Positions 33,269-46,150 of a stretch of DNA of 64,000 nucleotides are shown here, piece by piece. The notes beneath the pieces are model-generated. The model worked only from the letters and a program-made list of their open reading frames with translations, had not been told where the DNA came from and made no database searches. Source of the DNA: Lyophyllum atratum. Lineage: Eukaryota > Basidiomycota > Agaricomycetes > Agaricales > Lyophyllaceae. Position 1 is the stretch's first letter; the number at the start of each line of letters is the position of its first letter. The translations under genes and the position numbers were made by a program. The stretch covers positions 124,001 to 188,000 of the forward strand of contig JACGCN010000012.1 in assembly GCA_014905825.1 (NCBI GenBank), in the 5' to 3' direction.

Positions 33269-36200
33269 ATGGCGATGTCAAGCGATACCCTCGTCTACAT
33301 TGTCAACCACCTGTTTTTACCGCCTCGACTTCCACAGTCCGATGATCATGCGATCGAGAGGGACCTGTCCATCTGTGATGTCGTGATCAACAGTGCTCAA
33401 GCTTTTGAAGCGATATCGGCGACCTCTCCCGTCCACCCGCCATGGACACCCATTATCAAGATGCTCACGGGATTACGCGCTTTACACATGACGCCTTCTC
33501 TGGACAAGCGCGAGGTACAGAAGTTGATGATTGAAGTGCAGTCTGGGGGTAAATCTATTGCTCTTCACCCTTTGCATCTCGAAACTCATCAGTTATGGTC
33601 CTAGATAACTTGATAATTCCCGTCATGACCCAAAATGCATGTGTTATCGTTCGAAGACTCGAAGGGAGCACCGTATACGAGTCGTTCGAAATCGACCCAC
33701 CGAACGCAGAGGTCATGGGGACGAAAGGGAGACTCATCCGGTCGTTTCCTGGCCCTGCATACGAGGTCGCAGATACGGAGTCCACTACTCTCTTTCAAGC
33801 GGAATTCGCGTCGTTCTTGGCCAATATGGATGTCGGTGACGTTGACTCCACACCTATCAGCGTGAAAGCCAAATCAGAAGTGAAGGAAATACGAGATACT
33901 TCTGACCCTCACTACATCACGCGCCTCCTTACTGCAATCATCCACGGTCTTCCAGATAGCCAATCTATAAATATTGAGAGAGTCGAAAAGCACGTCCGGA
34001 ACGAAATCATGTGGAACAAGGCGTACAAACCGTGGCGAAGATCGCCCCTATGGCTCATCATGCGCGTCGCTATCCAGACCACGCTTGTGCGGCTTGGTGG
34101 ATCCCATGGTCAGCTTTGCTACAAAGCATTCATGATTTCTCTCTTCGCAGATATACTTCTCGTTGGGGATTGTCGCCACCTCTCCACCGACCTTCTTGTC
34201 TGTTTGGGCGACAAGCTTGCACGTCGTTTGCGAAAGCTCTCTGAGGTAGCCCCTGAGTTGATCTCAAAGGCTACCTCAGCGATCGAGAAAACGAATGCAA
34301 TCTTGAGAGAGCGCTGGGATCAAATCCGAAGGGGCAGTGACGAAGTTCACAAGCCGCTCTGGGCTCCACAGGCTTTGAACATATCCGCAGATACACACTT
34401 ATCCCTTCTATCATCCAAAGACTACCTCTCTCAACGCCTGCAGCAATCTATCACCCCGCTCGTCGAGCCAGAATTTCGACCCTCCGAATTCCCTCGTATC
34501 ACCGACGATGTTTTTCATACTCTCGATACGAAGGAGATTTCGGCTGCTCTTGCTGCCGATCCATACGTCGCACTTGCCGATATTGAGCAATTTGCGCAGG
34601 AGCGTTTGGATTCGTGGGTCCAAACATATTGTTTCAGCGTCTCGGCCTGTGTCGCTCTGGGAAAATGTCTGCCACTCTACGCTGAGACGGCGAAGACGAA
34701 GTATGCAGGCAATCCAGAGGACCAGTCTTTAATGCTGCTAACGATTTTCCAACTATGGTCGGCGCTTGATCAGCTCGCAATTTCTCAGCTTCCTATTCTG
34801 GCGGAGTACTCGCCAGAAATTCCAGAATCCCTCCTGGAACCGCTTTTATTACGAAAAGCTGAATCGATTCAGGGCCTGGTGCGCTTCCACGAATATCTTA
34901 AGAAACGACACAATCGCGCTTGCCAAGGTTCAATATTCACAGACGAACTCACGCACCAATCTTTTGCCATCCGTCATTTCGACAATTCGGACGAGCTAGC
35001 TTTGCTCAAACAAGAGATCGAGGCAACAGGTCATGCGGCGCGGGACGCCAAGCTGAAGGAGCTTGATAGCGCTACTGCGAAATATAAGTCCCTCAAACAA
35101 GAAGCGGGGTTGATGGACCACTACTACTATTACTATCAGCATCGGAGATACTCTTGCGTGAAATGCGCCCGAGAGGAGGAGGCGGATGACATGAGAATCT
35201 CCGTTCATGAATGGCCCTTACCCCGGGACACACTCTCTGCAAAAGCGGTAGTTTTTGAGCTACGCTGTCCAGATGCATTCCGAACCTGGAGGATGGCAAC
35301 ATACACAATCTTGTTTGACGTCTGTCGCCCTGGTCTTCCCATTCTTGAAACCGAACCCCGAGTGGAGACTACATTGCAAGATTACGCTGGGCTACAGCAG
35401 TTCTGCCGCAATGACCTGTCAGGGGTGACCTACGCGTCAATCACGAAATCTTTCATGAAATCACATTACTCGACCCCCCATGTTGCAGACGCCAACGCAA
35501 GCTCTGTGCTTGTCCACAATGCATTGGAATATCGCCTATTTGACGAATCGCGCGGAAGATGGGTTGCGGGGTCGTTTTCAGACTGTACCGTAAAACCCTT
35601 GTGCACGTTCAAACTGCCCTCGGCAAGTCCATATTTTGCGTTACAGTACGCTGTGGACGGCACTACCCATTCAGCAAACCAACCCATCGCAGAGCAAGCA
35701 GAAGTGCCCCCTGAACTCGATTTGCAAGAGCATGTCGCTTTCGGAACCTTGCGCAGCGGAGCCAAGATCCAATGGCTGAATATCGTGCGTGAAATGCGAG
35801 CCAGGACCCTCTCCTTTCATCAGCACGACGTCCAGTCACTTCTTATACAAGCCGCATTACAAGTAGGGCCGATCAATGGGCACGATCTAGAGTGGCATGA
35901 GGTCCTCCGAAATCCTACGTTTGGTGTCACATTGCTCTGCGAAGTCGATGACTTTCTTTCGAGCATTGAAGGTAATTGGCGCAACATCGCCGCATTGCAA
36001 ACATTCGTAATTCTTATTGGACGTCTCCTTGCTGTCAATGAGGAGGAGATCGTGGTCGATTTAGCCTGTTCCGTCCTACGCAAGGCCCGAAATATTGCTT
36101 ACAAATGGACGCTCAGCCTTCTGGATGATCTCAAGAAAGCTACTGATGACACAAATTCCAACATGATACGCCTTCGCATCTGTGCCGCAGCAGCTACATG

Positions 36201-39200
36201 TCGAGCATCATTTGATATGGACTCCCGGTTTTTGGATCGGCTCTTCTCTGGTAATGGCGATGTGGAGGTGTTCATTCAGTGCTCTGTGCATGTACTCGAT
36301 TGCACCCCTCCAGGCCATCTTCCTTACAACCTGGAGTATCTTTTGGCACGGGACAGGAGATTATCGCAATCCCTAGCACCTTTTCTATGGGAAAAAATCC
36401 GGGTTGATAACACATCCATCAACAACTCGGTTCTTGCGGTCTGGTCGAGCTTTACCCCTGGCTCCAAACTGTGGAAGCGATTATCCCAGCCCAACGATCG
36501 TTGGTTGATGTCTCTGACTACAAGAACCCTCACAGATGCGGAGGCAATAGTCCATCTTAATCTCTTCGATGGTTCACTTCTGATCAACGGAAAACCTGTT
36601 GGCCGTCTGCCGTCCGCCATCACAAGCCACCCGACCTATGTCCGTCTCCTTGGACAGGTGCTGCTATAGTCTTCATTCTGTCTGCGTGTCTGCTATGCTG
36701 ACTATATTCACCAGAAAACTTTTGATGTGATTCCATCTGTTCTCCCTAATATGGATTTCGCAACTTGTAATCTCGTCTTTGGCGACCTTTCTGTACGCAT
36801 CCTAATATCTATCATCATTGATACAAATTTGACATCGTTCATAAAGTTACACTTCAAGCTGACAGAACCAGACAGAAAGCTAATAATACAAGCAAAATGC
36901 GGGGTCGATCTGTATGAACTTATTCCTCATACGGCCTTCAACAACGTGCCCTCCGGTCCTGATCTCCCCTTCGCATTTCTCGAAAGCTACGCGCACTGGC
37001 TACAACTGTATCCCACATCTGATAAGTCCTCGGGACGCATTGAATTCCATCCCTTACAGTCTGCATGGAGGTCATCACCAAAGTCATCACAAGACAACTG
37101 GTGCTTGCACTTCACACCAAGCGGGTCAAAAATGCAACACGGTCACTCCTTACTCATGGTGGACATTCGGAGTCCAACATGTGAAATGGTGTCACGACGT
37201 CTCCAACCGCTCGAGGTCCGTGAATATGTACATGTCGTGCTCAACATCGAAACGTCGCGACTTTCGGCTGATCTACCTCGCTACAAATTGTCATTTTTCT
37301 TGAATGACGGTCAGGAATTGGAATCCAAAACCATTCGTGACATGGTCGTCGATTCCGATCAATCGACGGGCACCATGTTTGGGCTTGCCGACCAACTGGT
37401 CCTGAAGGCTGTGGATCCTCGATTCACGAAGTTAGCGCTTCCTGGTTCTCGTTCCGTTATTATTCCATTTGGTGATGTCTCTTCCCGGACGGGCCAGCTT
37501 CACACCATCACACGTATTCCGCTCGACAATCACATTGGACCGGTGAAATATTTCAAGTATGATGTTGACCTGATTCTGGGACGCTTGGTCGGTACAACCC
37601 TTTTGAGTGATCTTTACAAGGTCTACCTCCATGCATGTACCTCGTTTCCGCTTCCCGATCCTTTGACAAACCGCACTGGTACGGAAGAAGCCTTGAAGGA
37701 GCTGGAGTCGGCAAATTGCTTGTCGTTTCAGAAGCTGAGCTCAGAAGAGCTAGAAGTTCTACACAAAATATCCGACCTCAGTCCCATACTGGAGTGGTAT
37801 CCTAAACACCTTCGCGTAATGCAGACTATTCACTGGCACAAGATCGGACCTCTTGCCCAACATTGGGCATTCAATGCCCGGGTACAGGCCATACTTCAGT
37901 TCCACCAGACGCTGAATTCCCTGGAGATGGAAGACACGCAGAAAAACCTTCCCAATCCAAGAGAAAGCCATCTCTTGACCCGCTTCTCGTCTCGCACCTT
38001 CAGGCTATATTGTGCCGTCGAAGATATTCCTCTTTTCCCATCCGATGAGAGGTATCCTTCATCGGGACACCTCACCGACTCGCGGTCTAGTGTGGATAAC
38101 AAAAATGGCTTCAAGATAGCTTCGGATGTTTCGGCACTCGTACAAAAGATGCCTTCTCGATTAAAAACCGTCCCAGACTTGTGGACCTGGCTAAACACAT
38201 CCGACTTGGGCACCTTCGAGAATGACGACCGAACGATTTCACTCTCATATCAGAGCGATTTCCTTCACCCATCGCTCTCCAGATTATTTGTACCTGTCTA
38301 CAATCGCTGTCGCGAGGGTCAAGCTCTTCAGACTATGACAGAGCTAACCTTTACCCTACCCGCGATTGCATATAACTCTCCACGACACGTTGACCTTTTG
38401 CCAACGCTTCTAGCATTCAATACGCTGTCTTCAAGCTTTCGAGACATTGACCCGCCTCGATGGGAATCCTATGATCTCAGCTTCGGAGTCACTCTCGACG
38501 GAAAAATGCTGGATGCTGTTATTGAAAAATATCCTCATCCACTCTCCACTAATCAGCCGAACCGTCATGCTGGAGAAACGGAGGAAAGATTTCTCGCACG
38601 CCAGAAAGCTTCCCATGCGGCACAGATCAAAGAACTAGTCAATGACCTTGTAGCGCAATGGCCATGCGAAGCACCTTTCATACCAAATAGGGCACAATTC
38701 TCACTGATAGAGGTTGGGTCGAAGGAAATGAAGGCAGAGATCACAGAACTGTTTCAACATTGGTTCAAGAATATGCACTTTCGGGCGTATGTCGACCAAG
38801 TCCAAGTGGTGCTTAATAATGCACATCTTGCTTCGTCTTCTTCGGTTCCGTCCATCATAGCTCCTTATGAGATTCAATGGTCCCCGTCGAGCTCAAGTGG
38901 TGGAAAACACCGACCGATTACACTGGATGAACTACTGGTCCAACAGGCTATGTAACCAATTATTCGCGAACCCATGCTCTGATGAGATCAAAGATGGTTC
39001 GCGAACAAGTCTCTAATCACAAGGACGGCAAATTAGAGGGGGGTTCGCGAATAGGTTCACGAACCTTCCTTCCCACGACATTTGGGTCGCTCCCGCCAGC
39101 CGCATCGCGCCCTCCACGTGCACCGCCACTCAATAAGCTCCGCTCGTCGTCCGATACAGCGATCAAAAACTTCCTTTTTTGGTCAAAACTTATTTCAACC

Positions 39201-42200
39201 TTTCAGCCTGATTTCGTCCATCTCCTGTTCCTCTACCTTTGGGGCGGCCTTCAATGGCAGGTGCGGGGCTGGATGCATTGAATGCATGGTAGGACACAGG
39301 TGGTACACAGTAGGACACAGGTGGCACACCGGTAGTACACATCCACCACGAAATTTAAATTCTTGTAGAATACTGCAGAAAATCAGTCGGGAAGCCTGAG
39401 AATATAGTTTCTTTGTATCTGAACACTGTCTGCAAGATTCTATTGGTATGTGGAAAGTGGAATACTGCAACCTATCAAGCACAGTGGTAGCATACAAGTG
39501 GGACGCAACCATCAACAGACTTCGAGATCTCATATGTATTTGTACTCGCGGTCTGCAATAAGTAGTTGGAAACAGTCGGAAACATGCAAAGTAAAACACA
39601 AGTTTTGGGGATTATTTGGAGAGATCCCTTCATATTAATCACTCAACAGACAAAAAATGGGTGGTTCAGGTTATTTTAATATCTTAATCACCACCAGGTA
39701 TAATCAACGAAGTACTACGAGCTTCGTCGTCGTTGTTTGCGACCTTGAGGAAGCGTGTGAAATCATCTCGGCAACAACCGAGACGCCAATTCGAGTTGCC
39801 ACGTAACCCACATTCATCCACTACCATCCACCCCACCTCTCCACGCTCGCCCAAATCGAGCCCGGAACTTCCTGTAGGTCAGCCCCCGTTGCGCCTTGAA
39901 GAAGGTCACTAACCTCCCGTCTTCCCTTATTTCAGCCGATGTCGCAGCTAGTCTTCAGTCTGGACCAATCCCCGTTGTTAGTGGTCGTCATGGGGTTGTA
40001 AGGGCAAGGCTGGGGCGGATCGATGGCAGGAGGAGGGTCCGGAGGGTTCGGCGGCCACGGTTGAAGGGAGGGATGCTGATGCGCACGAGCACGCAGCCCA
40101 CGAGGTGTCGTGCTGCTCACGCACGGCATCGTTGGGCGGGGTACGGTTCAATTTTACCAGAAGACGTCGAGAATGCCGAGAAGGCTGATAGAGGCAGTTT
40201 AGACCTTACACACTATAGCTGTAGATATAACTAATACATATAATTTCTACCATGCATCTATCTCTTGTTCCAGTATCTATGCAGGCAGGAGGGGAGTTCG
40301 GGTGTGCCCATACGACGGATCTGAAGCGCGAATGTCTAAAAGGAGTTTGCCCAAATGAGGAAGTGGCGGCGCCGCCGGTCTGAACAGTGAGCTCGAAGGT
40401 AAGAGGGGGGCCTATCCAAATCGGGGTATATAGGCGGGACTGGGTGTGTGAGAAACTGTAGCAGCCTTCTAAAGCAGAGCAGTATTCGCGAATATCGCCT
40501 TCTGACCAGAGGCGATGTTCGCGAAACATTACTCTGAGTTAGAGGCATGTTCGCGAACCCTATCTGATGTCATCAGAGTGTGGGTTCGCGAAGTCACGCC
40601 AACCACAGGTGGGTCCAACGGAATCCTCCGGCTCTTGTCGTACCTGCCAGGGCCGAACTTCCTCCTTCTTTGTATGCAGCGCGGAATTTCGCCAGTCAAT
40701 CACCTCCAGGATCGACATTGGATCCCCTCGTGGAAGAGTTTACTAACGACCCGCAAGTTCTTCATCGCCATTACGGAAGGGCGTTAGACAGCAGCCTGAA
40801 GAGCTACCTGGCACAGCAAAATGTCAAACCACTACTACACCACCCGTCGATCTCGTTCGAGCGACTACACCATGATTACGAGTCTGGACGACGTGACAGT
40901 GAAAGCATCCTGGATTCGATAAAGACGGCGTTAGCACCTGTGACGGCCTTTGAGAAAGCCGAAAATCTGGCGGGTCAATGGCCGCAAGTGACAGCCAGAT
41001 CCTTGTTGGCTCTGCTCTCAGAAAAAGCGAAGTCACGCTTGAACGAGCCAACTTGGATTGCGAGGATTGTCCTGTTTGCGCAGAGTCTGGTCAGACTCCA
41101 GCGCACTCAACGTCTACTCCGCCTTAAGCTTGCCGAAAACATAGAGGGCCTAATTAAGGAGCTGGGGGATGATCAATTTGAAAAAGATATTCTTTGCCAC
41201 CCGACGGAATGGCTCCTGATTCAGGTGAGTACTGCAATTTTCATGTTGGAGGGGTTGCGGTGACGCTATCGTTACAAGATCGACGGGGACTTCGCAGTGC
41301 GACCTATCCAGATGCGTGTGGCACAGGAAATGATAACACCGAGCTCTAAGCAAAATACACTTTTACAACTCAACATGGGCGAGGGAAAATCCTCAGTCAT
41401 CGTCCCTCTCGTTTCTGCCACGTTGGCCAGCGGAGATAAGATAATTCGTGTCGTCGTCCTGAAGCCACTGGCAAACCAAATGTTCCAGCTGCTCGTGCGC
41501 AGGCTCAGCGGGCTTGCTAATCGCAGGATATTTTATCTCCCGTTTTCTCGAGATTTCAAACCGACTCTGCCGCGTTTAACACTTCTTCGATCAGTTTACG
41601 AGACATGCATGCGGGAAGGGGGCGTACTGCTCGTGCAGCCAGAGCACATCCTTTCGTTCAAGCTCATGGGCGTTGACTTGGCTACCGGTGCTTGTGGTGA
41701 CGAAGTTACGGACGCACTGCTTGCATCGCAACGTTGGCTGACATCCATGTCAAGGGATGTTCTAGACGAGAGCGACGAGATACTAAGCGTCATTTACCAA
41801 CTCGTTTATACAAGTGGTATCCAGGAACCACTGGAGGACCACCCAGATCGCTGGATCATCATCCAAGAGATTCTAGGTTATGCCAAAAAGCATGCACAAC
41901 GACTTCACGAAGAAAATCCCGCCGGTTTGGACGTCAAGGAAACACGAGCGGGAGAGTTTCCTATAATTCGCATTCTCGAGCCAAAGGCCGGAGAACATTT
42001 GATACGCTCGATTGCCAAAGAAATGGCTCTGAGTGAGCGACTGAGCAGACTACCGCAGGCAATCCGTCAAGCCGCTTGGGACTTTGTGACCTGCAATGGC
42101 AGTGGTCTCGACACCGCGGAATCCTCCCTGAAAAGCACCGGTACATGGCCTTACCTTTTACTTTGCCGCGGGTTTGTCGGACACGGGCTACTTCGATTTG

Positions 42201-44537
42201 TCTTTCAAGAAAAGCGTTGGCGCGTTGACTACGGGCTTGACCCTATACGTACGCTTCTTGCAGTTCCATATCGCGCTAAAGATGTCCCTTCCTTGAGGGC
42301 AGACTTTGGTCACCCTGATGTTGCAATCGCGTTGACCTGCTTGAGCTACTATTACGGTGGCCTTACGGAAGAGCAATTGGAGGCAACATTCCAGCTTCTA
42401 TTTAGACTCGACGACCCTGAATCCGAGTACAAGGTTAAGCCAGTCAATCCCGTCCGAAAAACACACACTCACCTTATTTTTGTATCTTAGGCATGGGTTG
42501 CTTTTCGCGTAGAGGTGCCCGATTCATTGCGCGAGATCATCGGCGTCAACTTGGAAGACCAGCAGCAATGGAAAACTATGCTCATTCCACTGTTCTACCG
42601 AAACCAGGCTGTCATCAATTTCTACTTGTCCAACGTCGTCTTTCCGAAGGATGCAAAGCAATTTCCTCGGCGATTCGCAACGTCCTCGTGGGATCTAGCG
42701 GAAACCAAGCCTCTCGTCACTACAGGTTTTAGTGGAACGAACGATAACCGATATCTACTCCCGACCTCTGTCGAGCAGAGAGATCCTCTCAATCAGCTCG
42801 GTACCAACGCACAGGTCCTCAGTTATCTTCTTCGACCAGAAAATTCCAAATATATGTGCCTACATCATGAAGACCAGCCGCTGTCTAGCTGGGACTTTTT
42901 GGACCTGGTTATCAAACAAAAACCATCTCTGCGTGTCCTCCTAGACGTTGGGGCTCAGATGTTAGATATGAAGAGCACCGAGATAGCATCGCTATGGATA
43001 GAACTGGTGCCGACAATTCAAGCAGTCGTGTTTTTTGACGAAGCGGACAAGCTCGTTGTCATGAGCAGAGATCATACTATTGAACATCTCGTTTCATCAC
43101 AATTCAGCCAGAAGCTCGACTTATGTGCCATTTATCTGGATGATGCACACACCCGAGGAACAGATCTGAAGCTCCCCAAGCACTTCAGGGCTGCTGTAAC
43201 TTTGGGGCCCAGACTCACGAAGGATCGCTTGGTACAGGGTGAGTCGTCACTGTTAAATTCTAGATGTAGTTGAGCTTTCAATGTTGTTCATTCGTTATTC
43301 AGGTTGCATGCGAATGCGCCTACTGGGTGTCGGACAGTCTGTCATGTTCTTTGCGCCTCCAGAAGTTGACCGCGTAATTCGCGAACGGGGTCATATACCT
43401 CCGGCTGAAAAGGTCGAGGTTGTTGATATCTTGCGATGGGTGATGCAGGAGACCTGTCGATATATACAGCATCACCTTTCTCATTGGGCACAACAAGGCG
43501 TCGAGTACAAGCGCCGAAAGGATGCCTGGGACTTGTACGAATCTCAGGATTCGACTCAAGTCAGTCGCGAGAGACTACGATCTTCGTGGGAGGAGCCCGA
43601 CGCCCGCAGCTTGGAGGAGTTGTACGCACCGCCGCCACACCATCAGAGTTCGGCTGTCCATCCCGCGTTCCAGATCCCGGATCTTAAGCAGCGATTGGAC
43701 GATCTTGGTGTGTCCTCCCTGGAGAACCCAGAAATGGACGAAGAGCATGAGAGAGAAGTGAGTCATGAAGCCGAACGGGAACGCCAAATCGATCGCCCCG
43801 AGAGAGCAGAGGCGGCTCCTTCATCCATCCAGCCTAACCTTAGGAGGCTCATAGTCGACGGGACTTTTAATGGATCCACTTTCGTGCCGCTTTTCTATCC
43901 CCCCGACGATCTCGGAAAGCTTCGGTGGTCAACTGAACTTCTTTCTACAATGAATTTTGCCACAACGATCAAAGGCGGCAAATCCACAGGGTATTACCTG
44001 CGCCCAGTAAATTGGATCCTCTCTGGGACAAAAGCCCGGGTGCTGGTCGCACTCAGTCCATACGAAGTCAACGAGCTCCTCCCCGAGATCCAGAAGAGCA
44101 AACATGTCCATCTTCACATCTATTCTCCTCGCGTCAACCAAGCGAGGAGGTCATTTGAAGATCTCACCTTTTTCTCCATACCAGCACTACCACCCACCTG
44201 GTCTCCATTTCCACAGAATCAGATCTCGCAACTTAATCTCTGGGCTGGGCAGCTATACCTCAAAGATCATGGCACCTACAAGAATCTGTGCTTGATACTA
44301 GGCATCGTTAGCTATGACAGCACTGGTGAAAATGGGCACTGGAAGACCGGAGGTTTCATCGAGCCGACGGATCGTAGAGGGCTGATGGCGGAGGAGTGCA
44401 AGCTCGAGATAAGCCCGCTTCCGTTCTTGAAGGAACTCATCAGCTCGCGGAGGAAGGGCATGAACTATTCGTCAACTCACATGGGCAAAATCGTGGACGG
44501 GAGACGCTTGACTCAGGAAACAGACTTTGAAGCATAA
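33269..44537 (+). CDS. Giant DUF6606/DUF3638/DUF3645 protein, 3,111 aa
   Basis: Seven exons close in phase: 33269-33548, 33593-36657, 36715-38951, 40609-41224, 41279-42433, 42491-43238 and 43303-44537. The N-terminus (YIVNHLFLPPRLPQSDD) is the DUF6606 start. The DUF3638 region carries LLQLNMGEGKSSVIVPL, a Walker A-like GEGKSS, followed by DVLDESDEIL resembling a DEAD/Walker B box. DUF3645 follows with VVFFDEADKLVVMSRD and VQGCMRMRLLGVGQSVMFF. The family is large, eukaryote-wide, sometimes annotated as ubiquitin hydrolase, and of unproven activity. A Cys-containing CVKCAREEEADDM stretch lies mid-protein. Intron 3 is 1,657 nt and contains an inverted-repeat element. Without splicing there, the frame would stop one codon after VQQAM. 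Confidence 0.85.
38963..40592. mobile_element. Non-autonomous element with ~55-bp terminal inverted repeats, inside intron 3 of the DUF3638 gene
   Basis: The left end TTCGCGAACCCATGCTCTGA is matched by the reverse complement of the right end (TTCGCGAACCCACACTCTGA). Similarity continues for about 55 bp, including a second palindrome 35 bp in on both sides. The TTCGCGAA motif starts at 38963, 38998 and 39044 (variant at 39057) on the left and at 40485, 40518, 40550 and 40585 on the right. No transposase frame is inside; a 21-bp tandem pair lies near 39290-39330. No clear target-site duplication was found. The pattern suggests a MITE-like or foldback DNA element. Confidence 0.75.
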
Positions 44538-44804
44538 TCCACAGTGAGGTCTTCCTTCCGCTCGTGTTTGCAAGATTCTCATCCACTCGCCTTGATGCTA
44601 CCAGGAACGTAACGTGTTAGCTTTTGCATCAGGACTTGAAGACACTCAAATGCACGATAACAATCGAGAAGTCGTGGATGTAGATTTGCCGGAGGCCAAG
44701 TTGTGTGGCAGTTGCCTCAAAGGTTTTTTGTAGAAGATCGCCAGGTAAAGGGGTATCATTGAGTCCATGCTCGTGAGAATTACATATCGGAATAAATACG
44801 TTGG

Positions 44805-46024
44805 TCAATCATTAAGAACCGCTAGATAGCTCTGGATAACAAGGTTGAGCATTCTATCATGCTGATGATTACAAGTGAATCGACGAACCTCTCGTTCTTC
44901 GAGGAATTCCAGGTACGTCAAAGCGACAGCAATCCAAAAGCTCGTCTCGACCCCCAGAAGCTGCTCCTCAGCCCTTTCAATCTCTATTAGGCCAGTAATC
45001 GAGCGAACGGTCAGGAGCGGCGTATGGTCATGAAAGACAAGAACGGGAGGTGGTAGAGACCGGTGTGCCGAAAGTTGAGAAGTTTCCACCGGAGAACCAG
45101 GGGAAAGCGCGGCTGTGCTTGCGTAAGGGAGTGGGGATAGCGGGGCGGCAACCGGTTCACGAGAAAGTGTGAAAGAATTTGAGTGTGACGGTCGGTTGTT
45201 CTTGAGCATGCTCATGGCGCGAGCGAAGATCGAGTTCGAGGTAGGCTGGACCACCTGCGTCGAATGTGGGGTGAGAATAAACTGCGTTACTTGCGACGAG
45301 GGCTTCCTTGATTTGCCGTGCCTGGCGCGTGGAATTTCTTCAAGCTTTGCTTGCACAGATTTTGGGGACGGTGGCTGTATGACAAGTGCCGGCGGAGTTG
45401 GAGGGTATGAGTGAACACTGGATATGCTCGGACGATCTTGGAGAGAGGTGTCTTGCTCCAGAGTTGGGGGTATACTAGTTCGAGAACTAAAGGAAAGGGC
45501 CGCGTCCGCGTATTGTGGAGATGTCCTTGGAACTGGTATCAGGGGAATGAATACGCCTGGCGCAAACGACGGTGAACGGATTCGGATATACCATCCACGT
45601 TTGGGGCGGTGAATCGTCCAACATATGGTACTGGTGGGGTTGTGCTTGATGCGAAGCTCAGCTGAGTGACTTGCCTCAATCATCTCACTATCACGCTCAC
45701 CACAACATGCTCTATAATTTCGTCGTCACTGAGAAACCGTTCCTTGAATCAGCGTCAAGCTGAATATTTGCAAGAAATTTCGATGTTTGCTAACCTTATA
45801 CCAAATCACTGTTCCTGAGTTCTCTTCATATACGTTTATCTTCATATCTGAAATAACGTCCGATCTAATAAAACTCGTTCGAGGTGACAACCAATTCATG
45901 ATCAAACCAATACTTGCCCTTGGACCATGAACCGCAGTAAACTTGGGCGGGGGGCCACCGTTGGAAGACTTCCACTCATAGTTCCTGGACCCGTTGTGAG
46001 CCACGGTGGTTGTGCAAAGCTAAC
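44805..46024 (-). CDS. Basidiomycete hypothetical protein
   Basis: Exons 45644-44805, 45742-45701 and about 46024-45795 join in phase with introns of 50-60 nt. The N-terminal part, SSNGGPPPKFTAVHG then MKINVYEENSGTVIWYKERFL, looks folded and beta-rich. The middle is Ser/Pro-rich (about 170 residues). The C-terminus LTYLEFLEEREVRRFTC then LNLVIQSYLAVL is helical. Similar unnamed proteins are common in agaricomycetes; no function is known to me. The first ATG is not in this exon: the frame reaches a TAG next to a GTTAG acceptor near 46024, so a short upstream exon is expected. Confidence 0.6.
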
Positions 46025-46150
46025 GAGGAGCACGCCGAGGATCCTGTGCTAGCAACTAGACAATGTGCTGTGCCTCTCACTGTGTCGTCGGTTGTCGTCG
46101 TCCCAGTCGACCCCAAGCCTAGGTCCTAGAGGGGTTATTCACGTGATGTA

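Noticed and set aside
38952..40608. Target-site duplication of the element
   Set aside because: Candidates such as AACCA on both flanks are not adjacent to the inverted repeats and are probably chance.
38940..40620. DUF3638 gene split into two broken genes by an insertion
   Set aside because: The GT-AG pair at 38952/40608 restores the frame and the full gene closes in phase, so a long intron is more likely than disruption.
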